The notes: generated from the sequence alone by a model not told the origin. A DNA stretch of 64,000 bases from Actinernus sp. WN-2022 (GCA_030867875.1 JAOWCC010001501.1:32136792-32200791); one strand, 5' to 3'; positions 47,101-49,953 are shown, counted from the stretch's first letter. Program-made: numbers and translations.

Positions 47101-49117
47101 CCATATTACACCAATGATCCAACAATTAGGTTGGGAGACATTAGAACATAGAAGACTGCTAGCACAATTATCTATGTTCTATAAAATTAATAAGGGTCTA
47201 GTGGGACTTAATTTCCCTCCAGAGGTCTCTCCTCTATACCGTAGACATATATCCAGATTACCCAATTCTTTACCCTTTAACCATATCCAGGCTAATAACA
47301 ATATATATAAGTTCTCATTTTACCCAAGGACTATTGTTGCTTGGAACAGTGTTCCCTTTATCCACCCCACTACTAGTAGTTTAAGTGCCTTCAGGGAATC
47401 AGCCACATTATTTATCAGGTCATTTTAACTTAACTATACTGTATATATATTTTTAAATTCCAATTTTATTATTATTATTATTATTATCATGTCATCATTG
47501 TTGTTTAATTATTAATTTATTTTTGTTATTTTTATTAGCATTAGTATTAATATTAGTATTGTTTGTATTAATATTTATTAGTATTTCTTATTCTAACTTA
47601 TTAATTGTTAATTACATGTAGTTATATATTTAACTTTCTCCTAGTATAGCGTTAGCTGTTTTTTTAGGAGTACTACATTAAAGCATTAAAGCATAAAGCC
47701 GTGTTTACTTCTGACTTCTCATTTTCTTCCGATCATTGCGAAAAATTGTCGGCCGTTTCTGTGGGTAATAATTTTACTTTCTTATCTAAAAATGCCCGCA
47801 TCTCTTTCCATTTAACCTTCCAAATTATTCCTAAGATTAGTTGCATTCGCTGGGTTTTGTGTTCACTAAAATACATTCGTTGTTCGCTCAGACTCTAGAG
47901 TTCGTTGGTTTGTGCTCAGTCAGTGTAGGGTTCGCTCAGAGTTTGCAGGGTTCGCTTGAGCGGACGCAAGCGAACCCTATTAGGGTTACTAAAGCGAAGT
48001 TCTGGTCGGTACTGAACTGCACCGTATCTCTGTAACTTGATTGGATTGGCAGGACAAAAGCAATAGGGGAACCATATTTCAAAGTCATGGTTTGTTGTAC
48101 TACAGTAACCGTTCCGTAGTCAGTGCTGTAGTTCGTGCCACTCATACGAAATCTGCTCTATGTTGCTTGTGCTAATGTCGCCTGTGTGAACCAGGAATTA
48201 CTAAACTCTTCGGGTTTCTTCACAGGCTAACCATCCTCCCATTTTGTGTATTTGTCACTGATGTTTTAATAATCCATCATTTCTTAGCAAATTGTGAAAT
48301 AAAATACCCTTTGACTTGATTCTGCTGTATATATGTGTTGATTTAGCGCGCGCTCATAATACAGCTCGGGTTTCCTGTGGCTCAGGATTGTTTACATATA
48401 GCTCGGGCTTCCTGTGGCTCATCTCGCCAACTACATAAAAATACACAAGGCAGGCAACTAAATTCATCGCCGACAGGCGAGACGCGCGAGAATTTTTATG
48501 TAGTTGGCGAGATGAGCCACAGGAAGCCCGAGCTATATGTAAACAATCCTGAGCCACAGGAAACCCGAGCTGTATTATGAGCGCGCGCTAAATCAACAAA
48601 TATATACAGCAGAATCAAGTCAAAGGGTATTTTATTTCACAATTTGCTAAGAAATGATGGATTATTAAAACATCAGTGACAAATACACAAAATGGGAGGA
48701 TGGTTAGCCTGTGGTTTCTTTATGCTTTTACATTCCTCTTTTAGACCTGAAAAACAAAACACTGAAACTCACATGATCCAAACTGGGGCAACTGAAGGGT
48801 TTTGTATTGATGCTAACCACCTCCTTCATCACAGGAGCTCAGAAGACTTGACCTATCCCCATCAGATCTTTGACATTGTACAAGAAATGGAGACTGATAC
48901 CAGATATCCTCACAAGCCTGCTTCACAATTCTACTCCAGGTCTCCACGGCCATTAAGGGCCATACCTGGTGGTGTACTGGACTCTACTGACTCTGGGTAC
49001 TCTCACGTCTCACAAGAGACTCCCAGGAAATCACTGACCAGTGGTACTGTGGACTTAGATTGCGACACAGATTTGGAAGAGTTGAGGGTATTAGAAGATA
49101 TATTTTTTGTACACTGA
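11123..49117 (+). CDS. KIAA1328: Hinderin-like (KIAA1328 family) coiled-coil protein, 11 proposed exons
   Basis: This is the only host gene I can trace. Exons: 11123-11180, 15047-15256, 16901-17104, 19147-19235, 21034-21755, ~22782-22927, 33075-33291, 35465-35585, 36200-36419, 43118-43564, 48745-49117. Splice phases run 1,1,1,0,(broken),2,0,1,2,2 and match across each intact junction. Together they would give about 900-950 residues. In order, the protein has an N-terminal FWTKD motif, a basic/Pro segment, a charged helical block ([19 protein letters not shown]), a Pro-Gly/Ser-rich low-complexity middle, a Gln-rich coiled coil, a Ser/Thr/Pro region and an acidic C-terminus. I recall hinderin as a cohesin (SMC3)-interacting coiled-coil protein sharing the FW-x-x-D start and the LKDL block. 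The family call is from memory, without a search. Exon 5/6 carries frameshifts and LINE insertions, so functionality is uncertain. Confidence 0.6.
11323..11460. mobile_element. 138-bp MITE with GGGCCGGGTTGTT ends
   Basis: 'gggccgggttgttcgaagca' is matched by '..ttaaaacaaccgggccc' and, inside, 'aaccctaggttagcgct' pairs with '..gggttagcgctt'. It is almost entirely stem, in intron 1. Confidence 0.75.
11461..12174. other. Intron 1 sequence, nothing recognised
   Basis: AT-rich intronic sequence; 'acagttttccagtgatctt' (about 11942) recurs near 44832 as a dispersed repeat piece. Confidence 0.4.
12175..12468. mobile_element. 294-bp foldback element
   Basis: Long inverted arms: 'agacccttccacggtttc' / 'gaaaccgtggaaaggtct', then 'gcaaaaccgtcaatactgct' / 'agcagtatcgacggtttt', and 'ctcaaagttagtc' / 'gactaactttgag'. 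It is nearly a full palindrome with a small centre, in intron 1. Confidence 0.85.
12930..13110. repeat. Degenerate tandem repeat, about 45-60 bp unit, 3-4 copies
   Basis: Successive units share 'gttctcactaatctaggg', 'agggttcaca' and 'aaatgacta'. The units are diverged. Confidence 0.65.
13111..15046. other. Intron 1 remainder
   Basis: No gene seen. The stretch around 14515-14775 looks like a diverged inverted-repeat insertion (for example 'ctaaacaatagactac' and 'gagctcatagtctaat'), but I could not fix its ends. Confidence 0.35.
15047..15256 (+). CDS. KIAA1328: Hinderin-like exon 2
   Basis: Acceptor gttag|GAG at 15046/15047 and donor GAAG|GTTTGT at 15256/15257; both ends are phase 1. It encodes about 70 residues: [12 protein letters not shown], then basic and hydroxylated sequence, ending in an acidic Glu/Lys-rich stretch. 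Coding potential is shown by the open frame and by exact phase agreement with exon 3. A start at the ATG of 15055 is the alternative if exon 1 is wrong. Confidence 0.7.
15609..15671. repeat. 63-bp near-perfect hairpin in a MITE
   Basis: 'ggtgaatagtggtgg' + 'atatttacc' is followed by a ~14-nt loop and its exact complement. The left half recurs at about 33550-33585. Confidence 0.85.
15690..15888. mobile_element. ~195-bp MITE (TTTAGTATATACCACAC ends), copy 1
   Basis: The copy at 35067-35258 has both ends intact: TTTAGTATATACCACACTCC and ..GTGTGGTATATACTAAA. This copy's right end is altered (ggtgcatgggtattaaa). The shared interior includes 'gagtagccaatcagag'. Confidence 0.75.
16289..16607. mobile_element. 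~319-bp foldback element
   Basis: 'ggcagcccaagctaatga' pairs with 'tcattagcttgggctgcc', and 'aataaagtcatgaaatc' + 'ttacctgtgt' pairs with its complement at about 16496-16522. Intron 2. Confidence 0.85.
16901..17104 (+). CDS. KIAA1328: Hinderin-like exon 3 (conserved coiled-coil block)
   Basis: Acceptor tttaag|GACAAAAG (16900/16901), proposed donor CTTT|GTATCC (17104/17105), phase 1 at both ends. It encodes [15 protein letters not shown], then [17 protein letters not shown] and a long charged amphipathic helix (about 68 residues). This is the most gene-like segment in the window and the main basis for the hinderin call. The frame closes about 12 codons beyond the proposed donor. Confidence 0.75.
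17328..17700 (+). pseudogene. RecQ-like DNA helicase N-terminal fragment
   Basis: The frame begins right after an in-frame TAG and reads [20 protein letters not shown] then [20 protein letters not shown], then [19 protein letters not shown] and [12 protein letters not shown]. This is the order of RecQ motifs 0, I, Ia and Ib. The Walker A lysine is lost (expected G-x-GKS, seen GWEST). About 20 residues between motifs I and Ia are missing, and no DExH box follows. There is no start codon. Helicase fragments like this are often carried by transposons. It sits in intron 3 and is not part of the host gene. Confidence 0.75.
18086..18123. repeat. Perfect 17-bp-stem hairpin
   Basis: 'gacaaaggttgaggatt' - 4-nt loop region - 'aatcctcaacctttgtc'. 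It is followed by a (ccct)n run and 'gtgggaggg', which pairs with 'ccaccctccc'. It is not followed by T's and is not a known RNA. Confidence 0.85.
18321..18771. mobile_element. MITE with TAGAGTGGTTTTC-like ends, copy 1
   Basis: The left 'gtagagtggttttcgattga' is matched by the right 'tcaactgaaaactgctgta'. The interior carries several 'gattggct' / 'agccaatca' pairs. Related ends are at 59588-59968 and about 44008-44035. Confidence 0.65.
19147..19235 (+). CDS. KIAA1328: Hinderin-like exon 4
   Basis: Acceptor actccaag|GTTTGC (19146/19147), donor GTGAG|GTACGT (19235/19236), which is a strong donor. Joined in phase to exon 3 it reads [20 protein letters not shown] and continues the helical region. 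It leaves phase 0, matching exon 5. The acceptor has a weak pyrimidine tract; an AG nine codons upstream is an alternative. Confidence 0.6.
19367..20118. mobile_element. ~750-bp foldback element
   Basis: The outer arms 'gattcaaacgtcaaacg' / 'aaatgtttgaatc', then 'atcatgttgaaattag' / 'ttaatttcaacatg', and inner 'aaaaataagagatgttt' / 'aaacatctcttattttt', pair in order over the whole length. It begins about 130 bp after exon 4. Confidence 0.8.
20537..20955. mobile_element. Foldback MITE of the TTAA/AGTGCC family, right end lost
   Basis: The left end TTAA|AGTGCCCCTAAACCC is present. Arms 20656-20730 and 20881-20955 (with 'cctgacccattaccgtgtaa' in the left one) are inverted copies. The same left half recurs at 63632-64000. 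The expected GGGGCACT|TTAA right end is not found, so it is truncated or rearranged. Confidence 0.7.
21034..21755 (+). CDS. KIAA1328: Hinderin-like exon 5 (Pro-Gly/Ser-rich), contains a frameshift
   Basis: A long T-rich tract precedes acceptor ttttag|ATCTCAAG (21033/21034). The first frame (phase 0 from exon 4) is open to 21630 and encodes a low-complexity, PG-punctuated region (FPGNVRQ, LPGKHG, LPGRSN, LPGNP). From about 21490 the same composition continues in a second frame (..[14 protein letters not shown].., FPGMQ, SPGIS) to about 21755, where CTG|GTATGA is a possible donor. A third frame then shows IPGASGAG up to 21790. The register change lies between 21490 and 21530. It is either a one-base assembly error or a real disabling indel. 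Confidence 0.55.
21826..22255 (+). pseudogene. L2/CR1-like LINE C-terminal remnant
   Basis: Degenerate reading in several frames gives the standard L2 tail order: [12 protein letters not shown] (about 21830), LHWLP (about 21945), then a PSYI-like segment and AAAKLWNS (about 22140), and a basic end. It carries many frame breaks. It sits between the two halves of the PG-rich exon region of the host gene. Confidence 0.75.
22300..22707 (+). pseudogene. Second LINE 3' end with UTR and ATT-repeat tail
   Basis: '[14 protein letters not shown]' is readable at about 22345-22385, followed by an AT-rich 3' UTR ending in 'gaagcgcc..gcgctatataag' and an (att)n run at 22693-22707. Such microsatellite tails are typical of L2/CR1-like elements. 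It was probably inserted next to the preceding remnant. Confidence 0.75.
22708..22927 (+). CDS. KIAA1328: Hinderin-like exon 6 (acceptor unclear, frame-broken upstream)
   Basis: The 3' part is persuasive. From 22782 the frame reads ..[12 protein letters not shown].. to NILSRR and ends AGG-AG|GTGTGT at 22927/22928 (phase 2), which joins exactly to exon 7. The IPG motif matches exon 5's repeated PG style. In that frame a TAG interrupts at 22779-22781, whereas upstream residues (PGSQPTPT..) are open in another frame. The original exon was probably continuous with exon 5 and was split by the LINE remnants. Confidence 0.45.
23472..23805. mobile_element. 334-bp MITE (CAGGAGCCCATTACCAGG ends)
   Basis: CAGGAGCCCATTACCAGG plus 'agcgtccat' at the left is matched exactly at the right. 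The inner 'gcgtatgaccgg' / 'ccggtcatacgc' and 'agcta..ttagaaca' blocks also pair. The terminal word 'gggtaatgggctcctg' is repeated once more just outside the right end. Confidence 0.85.
23806..24238. other. Intron 6 sequence up to the gap
   Basis: No gene. The last bases, 'ccggtgtcccaggatttcg' followed by a C run, match the end of the GC-rich element at 39967, so the assembly broke inside another copy of that repeat. Confidence 0.6.
24239..24338. other. Assembly gap (100 N)
   Basis: Exactly 100 N directly after a poly-C run, a placeholder of unknown true size. Confidence 0.99.
24398..24668 (-). repeat. Interspersed repeat, family copy B
   Basis: Reverse complement of the 8856-9153 unit, from 'caacagccgg' to 'gaaaccgagcct', including the complement of GGTTCGATTCC. 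It interrupts or abuts the 3' part of the BEL/Pao element. Confidence 0.8.
24669..25090 (-). pseudogene. BEL/Pao pre-integrase region
   Basis: Minus-strand reading gives a SRGAT-like end, [20 protein letters not shown], then [20 protein letters not shown]. This matches the W-x-GP-x-WL and R-x-xAW-x-LRF segments between RNase H and integrase of Pao elements. A frameshift lies between the pieces, and integrase proper is missing. Confidence 0.65.
25132..25491 (-). CDS. Unidentified 119-codon ORF, very basic N-terminus
   Basis: ATG at 25491 (minus), context 'gtgagatatgccg'. It begins [20 protein letters not shown], a Lys/Arg-rich nuclear-localisation-like stretch, then a Gly/Val segment, a short Cys cluster (CCICDC, about residues 81-86) and a Phe/Gln-rich end. 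I do not recognise it. It lies in the ~1.2 kb that interrupts the BEL/Pao pol. It could be the first exon of a captured or host gene, or carried by the inserted element. No downstream exon was found. Confidence 0.35.
   Translation of the reverse strand: MPPKNRRKKLSKAQKKELLKERGRLGAVARGVGVGGRKDFVLPAKWETHTKVYASHEAMKVVSPNKTTYHNMEKVKRTLACCICDCVDGQYGGTVLDFQPGQGMEDFRLKPSQENRENH
25492..26300. other. Insert in BEL/Pao, upstream of the unidentified ORF
   Basis: The first ~200 bp are CpG-containing and include 'gacgcctagcaacc', close to an RFX X-box. The rest is AT-rich, with a perfect palindrome 'cccaaatatata' / 'tatatatttggg' at about 26064-26090. No gene seen. Confidence 0.4.
26301..26346. repeat. 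Hairpin at the junction with RNase H remnant
   Basis: 'tagcctgaatttcag' - 10 nt - 'ctgaaattcaggcta' is a perfect 15-bp stem at the boundary where BEL/Pao pol resumes. It probably marks the end of the inserted element. Confidence 0.75.
26347..27819 (-). pseudogene. BEL/Pao reverse transcriptase and RNase H remnants
   Basis: Pieces in several frames follow the family order on the minus strand. First comes [23 protein letters not shown] (27607-27819). Next is the RT entry ([21 protein letters not shown]; 27006-27449), then [21 protein letters not shown] with [10 protein letters not shown] (26792-27043). Last is [14 protein letters not shown] with [11 protein letters not shown] (26347-26581), the RNase H-like region. 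The RT active site reads YVDN instead of Y-x-DD. At least three frameshifts separate the pieces. Confidence 0.75.
27789..28229 (-). pseudogene. BEL/Pao aspartic protease region
   Basis: Reads [29 protein letters not shown]. The expected retropepsin D-T/S-G triad appears as LETGSG, so the catalytic Asp is Glu. The later SMPVF and ITGSKISDF segments are also family-like. Loss of the Asp and surrounding frame breaks argue for inactivity. Confidence 0.7.
28240..29190 (-). pseudogene. BEL/Pao gag remnant
   Basis: ATG at 29188-29190 (minus) opens 122 codons of highly charged coiled coil ([11 protein letters not shown].., many Glu/Lys/Arg), as at the N-terminus of Pao gag. The frame then breaks. 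About 28290-28340 encodes a zinc-knuckle-like piece ([13 protein letters not shown]) with its first Cys partly lost. Structural nucleocapsid function is inferred from family order. Confidence 0.65.
29262..29285 (-). promoter_or_regulatory. Putative tRNA primer-binding site
   Basis: On the minus strand 'TGGTGCCGTGACC' lies three to four bases after the proposed LTR end. TGG at the start and this position are what a BEL-type minus-strand primer site should show. Confidence 0.55.
29286..29585 (-). repeat. Proposed 5' LTR (~300 bp) of the BEL/Pao element
   Basis: On the minus strand it would start TGTAATTGAG and end CTTCGGGACA, with a TATA-like 'attataaacta' and an AATAAA inside. Four copies of a 16-bp unit 'gcattacacgcatctc' (about 29514-29580) lie at its 5' side. 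With no second LTR, the boundaries are inference. Confidence 0.5.
29808..30245. repeat. ~430-bp (CCT/CCA)n simple repeat
   Basis: A pyrimidine-rich array of CCT and CCA triplets, open in several frames (poly-Pro on +, Glu/Val on -). Because length is a multiple of three by nature, the long ORFs are artefacts. The mirror-like pyrimidine tract could form triplex DNA. Confidence 0.95.
30334..30980 (+). pseudogene. LINE reverse-transcriptase C-terminal remnant
   Basis: Open from 30334 to TAA at 30742-30744: [17 protein letters not shown], then [14 protein letters not shown], and [13 protein letters not shown], ending [13 protein letters not shown]. This is the C-terminal domain shared by many invertebrate LINE ORF2 proteins. 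An AT-rich 3' UTR runs to about 30980 with 'aataaaaaacaaataaa'. It is 5'-truncated. Confidence 0.8.
31004..31069 (-). pseudogene. tRNA-like pseudogene (possible SINE head)
   Basis: Minus strand: GGCAGCATGGCCAAGCGGTT (A-box-like), a loop region with CTCGTAA, then GGGACCCTGAGTTTGATTCC (B-box-like) and CCTGG. The anticodon-arm bases do not pair well and no matching 3' acceptor strand (TGCTGCC) follows. It is therefore a decayed tRNA or a tRNA-derived SINE, not a working tRNA. The loop would read CGU (Thr) if real. Confidence 0.6.
31070..31539. other. Intron 6 sequence
   Basis: No gene. 'gagaatttggaacttgatca' at about 31408 is one copy of a dispersed MITE word also seen at about 20205, 39020, 39255 and 50505. 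Confidence 0.45.
31544..33051. mobile_element. 1.5-kb TTAA-flanked element next to exon 7
   Basis: The ends GGTTATCGGATACCTTCA and TGAAGGTATCCGGTAACC are inverted copies (one mismatch), and both are flanked by TTAA (31540-31543 and 33052-33055). TTAA duplication suggests piggyBac-type movement, though the GG.. terminus is not the classical CCC. Minus-strand frames inside (31959-32541) are short, frame-broken and unrecognised. The right end is 23 bp from the exon 7 acceptor. Confidence 0.8.
33075..33291 (+). CDS. KIAA1328: Hinderin-like exon 7 (Gln-rich coiled coil)
   Basis: Acceptor ctttccag|GACTCC (33074/33075), donor GGACAG|GTAGCG (33291/33292). In phase with exon 6 it encodes [20 protein letters not shown] and then a Tyr/Glu-Leu helix dominated by Gln ([10 protein letters not shown]..). 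A CAG/CAA-mixed codon run rather than a pure repeat supports coding selection. It ends in phase 0, as exon 8 requires. Confidence 0.7.
33591..35063. mobile_element. MITE (GCCCTATATCATTATGA ends) with internal LINE and duplicated left end
   Basis: Intact reference copy: 61045-61360. Here the outer ends are at 33591 and 35063, both bordered by AATT. The first ~60 bp of the MITE are present twice (33591-33650 and 34750-34810), on either side of a LINE fragment. The MITE itself sits inside the hairpin element seen intact at about 15.6 kb, which gives a relative insertion order. Confidence 0.75.
33651..34605 (-). pseudogene. L2-like LINE reverse transcriptase fragment
   Basis: Minus strand from about 34560: [17 protein letters not shown] (motif A), a frame break near 34410-34480, then [14 protein letters not shown] and [12 protein letters not shown] (active-site YADD). 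Next come [51 protein letters not shown] and [13 protein letters not shown]. Both ends are cut by MITE sequence. Frameshifts upstream of the YADD motif make it a pseudogene. Confidence 0.88.
35067..35258. mobile_element. ~192-bp MITE (TTTAGTATATACCACAC ends), copy 2
   Basis: Both terminal inverted repeats are present (TTTAGTATATACCACACTCC / GTGTGGTATATACTAAA), with an interior matching copy 1 at 15.7 kb including 'gagatgatcgct'. Confidence 0.8.
35465..35585 (+). CDS. KIAA1328: Hinderin-like exon 8
   Basis: Acceptor tttttccag|TCTAAT (35464/35465), donor CCAGAAG|GTAATA (35585/35586). It encodes about 40 residues rich in Pro/Ala/Ser ([14 protein letters not shown]), likely disordered, and passes phase 1 to exon 9. 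Confidence 0.65.
36061..36093. repeat. (ATT)n microsatellite
   Basis: About ten ATT units. Confidence 0.9.
36200..36419 (+). CDS. KIAA1328: Hinderin-like exon 9
   Basis: Acceptor taacgttag|TACTTA (36199/36200). With exon 8 it reads ..[13 protein letters not shown].. and then [14 protein letters not shown]. There are two usable donors. AAG|GTAACA at 36378 gives phase 0, which does not fit the next exon. AGAAG|GTGGGT at 36419 gives phase 2 and joins in frame to exon 10 (..TTGGRR-HFEKEN..). I prefer the latter. Confidence 0.65.
36706..37358. mobile_element. 653-bp TIR element, family X copy 1, 4-bp TSD
   Basis: The ends GGGCTGCGTCAGGCAAAAAG and CTTTTTGCCTGACGCGGCCC are inverted copies over about 33 bp. 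ATAT flanks both sides (36702-36705, 37359-37362). A second copy at 49356-49949 is flanked by AAGT. No transposase seen. Confidence 0.88.
37430..38690. repeat. Minisatellite, 99/105-bp units, about 12 copies
   Basis: Unit core 'gtgtaggtctgcatcagcag' + 'ggagtataaacactgactc' repeats every 105 bp, or every 99 bp where 'ttaagg' is missing. Units are nearly identical. Because 105 and 99 are both multiples of three, the minus strand stays open for 474 codons (35- or 33-residue repeats, hydrophobic). I regard that ORF as a by-product. Similar direct sequence (cagctga..gagtgcta) flanks the array on both sides. Confidence 0.95.
38691..39280. other. Intron 9 sequence
   Basis: Contains a MITE-like word pair 'accaagttctaatttctcc' / 'gagaatttagaacgtgac' (about 39020 and 39254). 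Also present is 'gaagggctgtgtgcaaaaag' (about 39176), whose inverse lies at about 41990-42010 beyond the next element. No gene. Confidence 0.5.
39665..39950 (+). pseudogene. Duplicated HTH-like transposase fragment
   Basis: Frames around 39670-39740 and 39800-39920 both encode [18 protein letters not shown], followed by a basic stretch. They are separated by a ~125-bp direct repeat that includes 'aggcatcccatatacaag'. The N-terminal DNA-binding part of a transposase is the likely source; the catalytic region is absent. Confidence 0.5.
39967..41327. mobile_element. Nested GC-rich element with poly-C/poly-G ends
   Basis: The left 'ccggtgtcccagggatttcg' + C14 is matched by the right G-run + 'cgaaatccctacgacaccgg'. 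Both ends contain repeated 'gggatttcgccccc' / 'gatcactaggg' words. Flanks ATTGTGTA / ATTGTCGT are only partly alike. The runs of 7-14 G or C could form quadruplexes. Another end of this family borders the scaffold gap. Confidence 0.65.
41374..41484. repeat. 111-bp near-perfect palindrome
   Basis: 'tgggtaccagagtctccaag' to 'ccaaag' is followed at once by its complement, with only two or three differences and almost no loop. It is cruciform-prone. Confidence 0.9.
42277..42637 (-). CDS. HIRAN-like small ORF inside the TA-flanked element
   Basis: Minus-strand frame of about 100 codons: [13 protein letters not shown], then [39 protein letters not shown] and [11 protein letters not shown]. The A-V-AV, I-GHVP and C-x-VTG order resembles HIRAN-type DNA-end-binding domains that I recall as common in cnidarian repeat proteins. 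The start lies at or upstream of 42637, and no metal or catalytic motif is present. It may be a captured domain or the remnant of a transposon protein. Confidence 0.5.
42779..43050. repeat. 57-bp tandem repeat, about 4-5 copies
   Basis: 'gttactttcgtggggatcgc' repeats at 42857, 42914, 42971 and 43028, exactly every 57 bp. 57 is divisible by three, so the + frame stays open into exon 10. Confidence 0.92.
43118..43564 (+). CDS. KIAA1328: Hinderin-like exon 10
   Basis: Acceptor tctctttttcag|ACATTT (43117/43118), donor TTCAG|GTTAGT (43564/43565), phase 2 at both ends. It encodes about 149 residues: [20 protein letters not shown], a Ser/Arg/Pro stretch, Tyr/Gly/Ser/Asp repeats, and an acidic patch ([20 protein letters not shown]). 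The frame also runs upstream through a tandem repeat, but that part belongs to a transposon. Confidence 0.7.
43640..44035. mobile_element. Two small MITE-like inverted repeats
   Basis: 'gcggttagacttcactgta' to 'cggtgaagtctgcccccat' (about 43648-43800), and a second piece rich in 'aaaaccaaa' / 'tttggtttt' ending 'gacactcaattggaatccgc' (about 43880-44035). The boundaries are approximate. Confidence 0.5.
44036..44312. mobile_element. MITE family Y (GCAAAAGGTCC end), copy 1
   Basis: Shares 'cacatgccaatataatac', 'ccatgggaaaggcattgcc' and 'caatcacgtgaat' with the copy at 60787 and, more loosely, with 51598. Confidence 0.6.
44313..45096. other. Intron 10 sequence
   Basis: No gene. 'atggtgaatttagcacagtt' (about 44818) matches about 11928-11947, so part is an old dispersed repeat. 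Confidence 0.4.
46055..46180. repeat. 12-bp TATGTCGGCCGA-type tandem repeat
   Basis: Four to five 12-bp units containing the palindrome TCGGCCGA, with related inverted sequence at 45185-45265. The + frame reads a Met/Thr-Ser-Ala-Asp repeat, probably incidental. Confidence 0.8.
46290..46480. repeat. GGTTCGCT-rich short repeats
   Basis: 'ggttcgct' / 'agcgaacc' occur about ten times in both orientations here and again at about 47830-47980. They are part of the foldback's arms. Confidence 0.75.
47036..47690 (+). pseudogene. LINE reverse-transcriptase C-terminal remnant
   Basis: Open to TAA at 47426-47428: [18 protein letters not shown], then [20 protein letters not shown] and [10 protein letters not shown]. 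This matches the C-terminal domain of invertebrate LINE ORF2. A long AT-rich 3' UTR with (att)n at about 47465 follows. It is 5'-truncated and nested in the 45.1-48.2 kb foldback. Confidence 0.85.
48221..48714. mobile_element. 494-bp near-perfect palindrome (foldback element)
   Basis: The arms 48221-48442 and about 48493-48714 are almost exact complements; the spacer is about 50 bp. Ends are CACAGGCTAACCATCC / GGATGGTTAGCCTGTG. GTTTCTT flanks both sides (7-bp match), consistent with a target duplication. The right end lies 30 bp upstream of the exon 11 acceptor. Confidence 0.9.
48745..49117 (+). CDS. KIAA1328: Hinderin-like final exon 11
   Basis: Acceptor cctcttttag|ACCTGA (48744/48745); AG+A restores Arg with exon 10. 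It encodes about 123 residues: [10 protein letters not shown].., a Tyr/Pro/Ser region ([20 protein letters not shown]) and a strongly acidic tail ending LEDIFFVH, then TGA at 49115-49117. A short hydrophobic/acidic C-terminus of this sort matches my memory of hinderin. Confidence 0.7.
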
Positions 49118-49355
49118 GAATTTCAGATGAGATATAATACAGTGAATTGTATGTAACATACCAGGGTTACAAACACACAGGCAGGTACAGGGATGGCGCA
49201 GCTTATAGCCCCCACTTTTGCCAAGTTTACACTTCTCAGTCAGTTTAAGACTATAGTTTGGTCATACCAGCTCAATGACAATCTTTTGCCTCTCCCCCCA
49301 ACTTGAAATTTCGCTCCGCCGTCCCGAAGATAATATGGTTTGTGCTTTAATAAGT
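49118..49355 (+). other. Probable 3' UTR / downstream flank of the host gene
   Basis: About 240 bp between the stop codon and the family X element. No clear AATAAA is seen. Confidence 0.4.
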
Positions 49356-49949
49356 GGGCCGCGTCAGGCAAAAAGGGCCCGGACGACATATATAAATGTA
49401 TTTTGAAATTGTACCATGTTTTTTATACTTGTGGTGCGATTACAATATGCATCGCGAGCGCCACATTGTGCTACTAACAAGTAGTGTTGATTTCATGAAA
49501 TTGACAAGTGAAATCGAAGATGAAATTTACGATATTTTTACACAAGGGTGTGCTCACAATTTTAGCAGACGCAAATGATTCCTTATCATCAGACAATTGT
49601 TTGAAGATATAACTTATAGTATCGCTCAAATCATATTATGAGCTACGGGGAGCAGAATGACTGCAGAAAAGACATTTTTTGGCCATAAGGTGATCATCTG
49701 GTTCATCTTATTTATTTTTTACTCTTTAATGCCAACAGGTATAAATGAATGTCATACATCAAAATCATTTTTGTGGTCATATTTGTAATCGGGCCCTTGC
49801 ATCAGAATCACGTAAATTTCAATTGTTAGGAATGAAATGTAGCGCTTCTCGTCAAGAATAAAAAAAAACATCAACCTGTTATTAGGAACACCATTGTAGG
49901 AATTATTTAACTTGAATGTCGTCCGGGCCCTTTTTGCCTGACGTGGCCC
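49356..49949. mobile_element. 594-bp TIR element, family X copy 2, 4-bp TSD
   Basis: GGGCCGCGTCAGGCAAAAAG / CTTTTTGCCTGACGTGGCCC ends, flanked by AAGT (49352-49355 and 49950-49953). The interior matches copy 1 (36706-37358) with small deletions. Confidence 0.9.
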
Positions 49950-49953
49950 AAGT

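Larger units (their letters stand above)
45097..48195. mobile_element. ~3.1-kb foldback element with GTCGGCCGA and TTCGCT repeats
   Basis: The outer arms 'ttcacacaggcaacatg' / 'tgcttgtgc..cctgtgtgaa' and 'agcagatttcgt' / 'acgaaatctgct' pair. Inside are inverted blocks around 'taccgaccagaactt' (46260) / 'aagttctggtcggtac' (48000). The interior holds TTCGCT-rich repeats and a LINE remnant. Confidence 0.65.

Noticed and set aside
48354..48580. Two near-identical 67-codon ORFs on opposite strands
   Set aside because: They are the two arms of the 494-bp palindrome read in opposite directions, not genes.
11123..49117. CRISPR arrays, operons, prokaryotic defence or toxin systems
   Set aside because: The direct repeats present are minisatellites without spacers, and coding content is eukaryotic and intron-split.
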